Shown: piece by piece, positions 60,670-64,000 of the stretch | How positions within the stretch are numbered: the stretch's first letter is position 1 | Layout: each line of letters opens with the position of its first letter | Source: Chitinophagaceae bacterium | GTDB taxonomy: Bacteria; Bacteroidota; Bacteroidia; Chitinophagales; Chitinophagaceae | NCBI GenBank assembly: GCA_022841365.1 | Contig: JALHRP010000007.1 | Location: 49,018-113,017, forward strand | Length of the DNA stretch: 64,000 bases | Direction: 5' to 3' | Translations under genes and position numbers: made by a program | Notes under the pieces: model-generated | Told to the model about the DNA's origin: nothing | The model's database searches: none | Seen by the model: the letters and a program-made list of their open reading frames with translations, nothing else

Positions 60670-63285
60670 ATGAAACTGATTCTCAGTTTATTTTCTTTTC
60701 TATTTGCATTACAACTCACTGTAAAAGCACAAAATGGCAGACCCGGCGGTGGCGGACAAATGAATATTGGCCGTTTCTATGGCAAAATTGTAGATGCTAA
60801 AACAAACAAACCAATTGATGCAGCATCGGTACAACTCTATCAAAACAGAATGGATACGGCTACAAAAACCAGAAAAGAAGTGCTGGTAAACGGACAGTTA
60901 ACACAAGCCAATGGAGATTTCAGTCTGGAAGGATTAAGCCCGATGGGTAATTATAAATTTCTTGTTACAGCAATAGGGTATAAAACCATACAGCAGACTA
61001 TCAGCTTCAGTATTAAACCGGGTGGCACACCTGAAGAAATGATGGCGCAGTTAGACAAAGATCTCGGTAACATTAAATTAGAAACAGAAGTAAAAGAATT
61101 GGGCGAAGTGGTAGTAACCGGTGATAAGCCAACCTTACAGTTAGGTATAGACCGTAAGATATTTAATGTGGAGAAAAATATTGTTTCGCAGGGAGGTACC
61201 GGCGTTGATGTTATGCGTAATGTACCAACCGTAAATGTTGATATTGACGGCAACATTACCATGCGTAACAGTGCTCCTCAAATTTTTGTTGATGGAAGGC
61301 CCACTGTTTTAACGCTTGATCAAATACCTGCAGATGCTATTCAGAGTATTGAACTCATCACTAACCCTTCTGCAAAGTTTGATGCAAGTGGCGGACAATC
61401 TGCCATTATCAATATTGTATTAAAAAAGAACCGCCGTGTTGGTTACAGTGGCAGTGTTCGTGTGGGTGTGGATATGCGTGGACGCTTCAACGGCGGCGGC
61501 GATATCAATATCCGCCAGGGAAAAGTAAATTTCTTTGCAAACATTGGTGTTAACCAGCGCAGAGGAATTGGCTTTGGTGAAACTGACCGTGATAATTTTG
61601 GAGACAGAATCCCCAATAAATTGTTTACCAGAAATCGCAACAACAGTGAAGGCCTGTTTAATTTTGGCAGGGCCGGTTTCGATTTTCTCATTGATAACAG
61701 AAATACTATAACGGTTTCGGGCAACTTTGGTGGTGGTAATTTTGATTTACTCGATCAGAACTACATTCGTTACGACACTTCATACAGTGCACCCAGAACT
61801 ATTTACGAATACCGTGAAACAAACGGAACCAACAAATTCCGTAATGCCGGCGCAGCTATAAGCTATAAATATATTTTTCCACGGGCAGGGAGAGAATGGA
61901 CGGCTGATATAAACTACAACAAGAGCAGAAGTGAAAACAACCAGTCAATTGATTTTACAAAGTGGCTTGATAAAGACTGGACATCGGTATATATCCCCAA
62001 ACAAAACCAGATTAATAACGGCGGTGGTAACAACAGTTTTATTGTTGCCCAAACAGATTATACAGATCCTATTAACGAAACCATGAAGATTGAAGCCGGT
62101 TTGCGTACGCAAATCCGTTTGTTTGAAAGTTTTCAGGATGTGCTGTATGATGGTGTTGCACAAACAGGTTTAAGCAACCGATTTGAGTATGTTGATTATG
62201 TGCATGCTGCTTATACAAGCTTCTCACAAAAAATTAAAAAAGCAAATTTAAATTATCAGGTTGGGTTGCGTTTGGAAAGCTCAAAATACGAAGGAGAGCA
62301 GGTTGGTAAACCCGGCACATTCAGCAACCAGTTTCCTTTGGCGTTGTTCCCCAGTGTGTTTTTATCAAAAGGCCTCAAAGAAAAACAGGATTTGCAATTG
62401 AACTACAGCCGCAGAATCAATCGTCCGAGCTTTTTTCAGTTGCTGCCCAATACAGATATCAGCGATATCTTTAACTACCAGACAGGTAACCCGAATCTGA
62501 AACCTGAATTTACCAACTCACTGGAATTAACGTACCAAAAAACATACGGCGAAAAGAACAATACTTTTCTTGCTACCATTTTTGGAAAGCAAACCAACAA
62601 TTTAATTTCACGCTATCAGAACAGAGAGCAAATTGCTGATACAAAAGACACAGCGGTTATCAGCACATGGGTGAATGCAGACAGAAGTTATGCTGCAGGG
62701 CTTGAACTGGTATTCCGTAATACAATTGCCAAATGGTGGGAGATCAATTACAACGTGAATGTTTACTATTCTAAAATTGACGGCAGCAGTATTTTACCTG
62801 AGTTGAAAAACGAACGTACCAGTTATACCATTAAACTCAACAACTCATTCCGTTTAGGGAAAGGCTGGAGTATGCAGTTAAGCGGCGATTACAATTCACG
62901 TTCAATTCTTCCGGTTTCATCTGGTGGTGGCGGTCGTGGTGGCCGTGGTGGCGGTGGCGGATTTGGCGGTGGTGGTTTTGGTGGCGGAAGCATCTCAACC
63001 ACACAAGGTTATATTGATGACAACTACTATCTTGATTTTGGAATTCGCAAAGAATTCAAAATAAAAAAGAATACCGCTTTCTTTTCTTTAAACTGGAGTG
63101 ATTTTTTAAGTACACGCCGTAACAATGTATTTTCTGAATCACAATTCTTTGATCAGTACAGCTGGAGAAGAAGAGATCCTGCGTTTGTGCGGATCAACTT
63201 CAACTATCGTTTTGGCAAGTTTGATGCATCGTTATTTAAACGCAGAAACAATCGTGTTGAAACAGATGATGCACCGATGCAATAA
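60670..63285 (+). CDS. TonB-dependent outer-membrane beta-barrel protein
   Basis: From the ATG at 60670 (871 residues, MKLILSLFSFLFALQLTVKAQ, signal peptide). The frame is open to 60631, but that start lacks a signal. A carboxypeptidase-regulatory-like domain follows (GRFYGKIVDAKTNKPIDAAS), then a plug (GDKPTLQLGIDRKIFNVEKN, GGTGVDVMRNVPTVNVDIDG) and an OMP_b-brl_3 barrel to about 845. A loop near 755-780 is a Gly-Arg-rich run (GGGGRGGRGGGGGFGGGG), unusual for a barrel. It may carry a metal complex or a peptide; the substrate is not evident. No SusD follows. Confidence 0.82.
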   Translation: MKLILSLFSFLFALQLTVKAQNGRPGGGGQMNIGRFYGKIVDAKTNKPIDAASVQLYQNRMDTATKTRKEVLVNGQLTQANGDFSLEGLSPMGNYKFLVTAIGYKTIQQTISFSIKPGGTPEEMMAQLDKDLGNIKLETEVKELGEVVVTGDKPTLQLGIDRKIFNVEKNIVSQGGTGVDVMRNVPTVNVDIDGNITMRNSAPQIFVDGRPTVLTLDQIPADAIQSIELITNPSAKFDASGGQSAIINIVLKKNRRVGYSGSVRVGVDMRGRFNGGGDINIRQGKVNFFANIGVNQRRGIGFGETDRDNFGDRIPNKLFTRNRNNSEGLFNFGRAGFDFLIDNRNTITVSGNFGGGNFDLLDQNYIRYDTSYSAPRTIYEYRETNGTNKFRNAGAAISYKYIFPRAGREWTADINYNKSRSENNQSIDFTKWLDKDWTSVYIPKQNQINNGGGNNSFIVAQTDYTDPINETMKIEAGLRTQIRLFESFQDVLYDGVAQTGLSNRFEYVDYVHAAYTSFSQKIKKANLNYQVGLRLESSKYEGEQVGKPGTFSNQFPLALFPSVFLSKGLKEKQDLQLNYSRRINRPSFFQLLPNTDISDIFNYQTGNPNLKPEFTNSLELTYQKTYGEKNNTFLATIFGKQTNNLISRYQNREQIADTKDTAVISTWVNADRSYAAGLELVFRNTIAKWWEINYNVNVYYSKIDGSSILPELKNERTSYTIKLNNSFRLGKGWSMQLSGDYNSRSILPVSSGGGGRGGRGGGGGFGGGGFGGGSISTTQGYIDDNYYLDFGIRKEFKIKKNTAFFSLNWSDFLSTRRNNVFSESQFFDQYSWRRRDPAFVRINFNYRFGKFDASLFKRRNNRVETDDAPMQ

Positions 63286-63303
63286 ATAAATCATCAAAAT
63301 AAA

Positions 63304-63332
63304 CAAAACCCGGAGCCTTGCTTCGGGTTTTG
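63304..63332. terminator. Terminator after the TonB-dependent barrel gene
   Basis: CAAAACCCG/CGGGTTTTG hairpin with T-rich flanks on both sides. Confidence 0.8.
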
Positions 63333-63379
63333 TTTTACAATAACTGTTTACTCACGACATAAATGAGTTACATTAGTGT

Positions 63380-64000
63380 ATGATGCAAAAGGAATCAACA
63401 AAAAAATTACGTGTCATTATTACCGGTTCAACAGGAATGGTAGGTGAAGGTGTACTTCATGAATGTTTACATCATGTTGATGTAGATCAGGTGCTGGTAA
63501 TTAACCGTCGTACATGCGGAGTAACGCATCCCAAACTAAAAGAAATCATTCATACAGACTTCCATCATTTGTTTCCCATTCGTGAAGAGCTTGCCGGTTA
63601 CAATGCCTGTTTCTTCTGTTTGGGTGTATCATCGGTTGGTATGAAAGAACCGGAGTACTACCGTTTAACGTATACCTTAACAATGCATATGGCAGAGCTG
63701 CTGTCTGCACAAAATCCTGAAATGACTTTTTGTTATGTTTCAGGTGCAGGAACAGACAGCAGCGAAAAAGGCCGCCAGATGTGGGCGAGAGTAAAAGGCA
63801 AAACGGAAAATGATTTAATGAAACTGCCTTTTAAACAGGTGTATAATTTTCGCCCGGGAATTATTGAACCAACCAAAGGTTTAAAAAACACACTCTCTTT
63901 TTATAAATACTTTGGTTGGCTGTTACCGTTAATTAAAACAATTGGTCCGAACTATATTTCATCACTTCGTGAAATTGGTTTAGCCATGATCCATGCTGTA
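63380..64000 (+). CDS. NAD(P)-binding Rossmann oxidoreductase, N-terminal part (runs off the window)
   Basis: The ATG at 63380 (a second ATG follows at once) starts MMQKESTKKLRVIITGSTGM, with the Rossmann loop GSTGMVGEGV. The frame is open to the window edge for 207 residues. FCLGVSSVGMKEPEYY and FCYVSGAGTDSSEKGRQMW, with the Ser near the Tyr-x-x-x-Lys region, fit atypical SDR (YbjT/NmrA-like) oxidoreductases. The substrate is unknown. The C-terminus is missing. Confidence 0.75.
   Translation, partial: MMQKESTKKLRVIITGSTGMVGEGVLHECLHHVDVDQVLVINRRTCGVTHPKLKEIIHTDFHHLFPIREELAGYNACFFCLGVSSVGMKEPEYYRLTYTLTMHMAELLSAQNPEMTFCYVSGAGTDSSEKGRQMWARVKGKTENDLMKLPFKQVYNFRPGIIEPTKGLKNTLSFYKYFGWLLPLIKTIGPNYISSLREIGLAMIHAV

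Noticed and set aside
62925..62995. GGTGGCGGT-rich tract as a DNA repeat or recombination site
   Set aside because: It simply encodes a Gly-Arg-rich loop in the outer-membrane barrel; no copies occur elsewhere in the window.
1..64000. CRISPR array, integrase, insertion sequence or prophage
   Set aside because: No regularly spaced repeats, transposase, integrase or phage structural gene was seen on either strand.

Overview
The window is about 40% GC and comes from a member of the Bacteroidota, most likely the family Chitinophagaceae. Four things point there. There is a SusC/SusD pair with a sigma/FecR switch. The small DUF4295 gene lies between rpmG and ftsY. The tmRNA tag ends in AMAA. The rplU promoter fits the Bacteroidota TAnnTTTG type. 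This placement is inferred from gene content; no database search was possible.

Region 1 (1-21 kb, all minus strand) is a sugar-catabolic and oxidoreductase neighbourhood. It holds a cut-off MFS transporter, a NagB-type deaminase, a GH43 enzyme, a GMC oxidoreductase, DoxX, an UlaG-like MBL hydrolase, a MetE-like methyltransferase and a DUF2231/cytochrome c/LRR protein. It continues with a Tat-exported xylose-isomerase-like protein, a DUF1501 protein, a DUF1549/DUF1553 cytochrome, a SIS isomerase, a ROK kinase, an SDR and two Gfo/Idh/MocA proteins. The region is densely seeded with short palindromic repeats of at least six families. Some lie inside reading frames: they supply a signal-peptide end, a 38-residue insert, N-terminal extensions and a stop codon. 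One family, AATCTGCGAATCTGCGGC, flanks a GxxExxY nuclease-like gene.

Region 2 (20.9-42.1 kb, minus strand) is a polysaccharide utilisation locus. In transcription order it reads ECF sigma, FecR anti-sigma, SusC, SusD, LamG lipoprotein, FG-GAP/ASPIC lipoprotein, GH30, a possible 51-residue ORF, two PF10091/GH144-type enzymes, a repeat lipoprotein, a seven-haem cytochrome, a third PF10091/GH144-type enzyme and an exported ADP-ribosylglycohydrolase. GH144-type (beta-1,2-glucanase) plus GH30 (possibly beta-1,6-glucanase) suggests a branched beta-glucan substrate. Just upstream (42.2-45.6 kb) is a GH2-GH53 fusion enzyme that looks aimed at beta-1,4-galactan.

Region 3 (45.7-64 kb) is mostly housekeeping. 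It holds tmRNA, a membrane-anchored MutS-like ATPase, rseP, dxr, a GH3-type adenylating enzyme, rplU-rpmA followed by a 40-residue histone-H1-like ORF, and rpmB-rpmG-DUF4295-ftsY. Then come OsmC, mutS, an AraC regulator, a tRNA-His with a decayed GIY-YIG gene and a partial tRNA-His copy, DUF445, a TonB-dependent outer-membrane protein and the start of a Rossmann-fold oxidoreductase.
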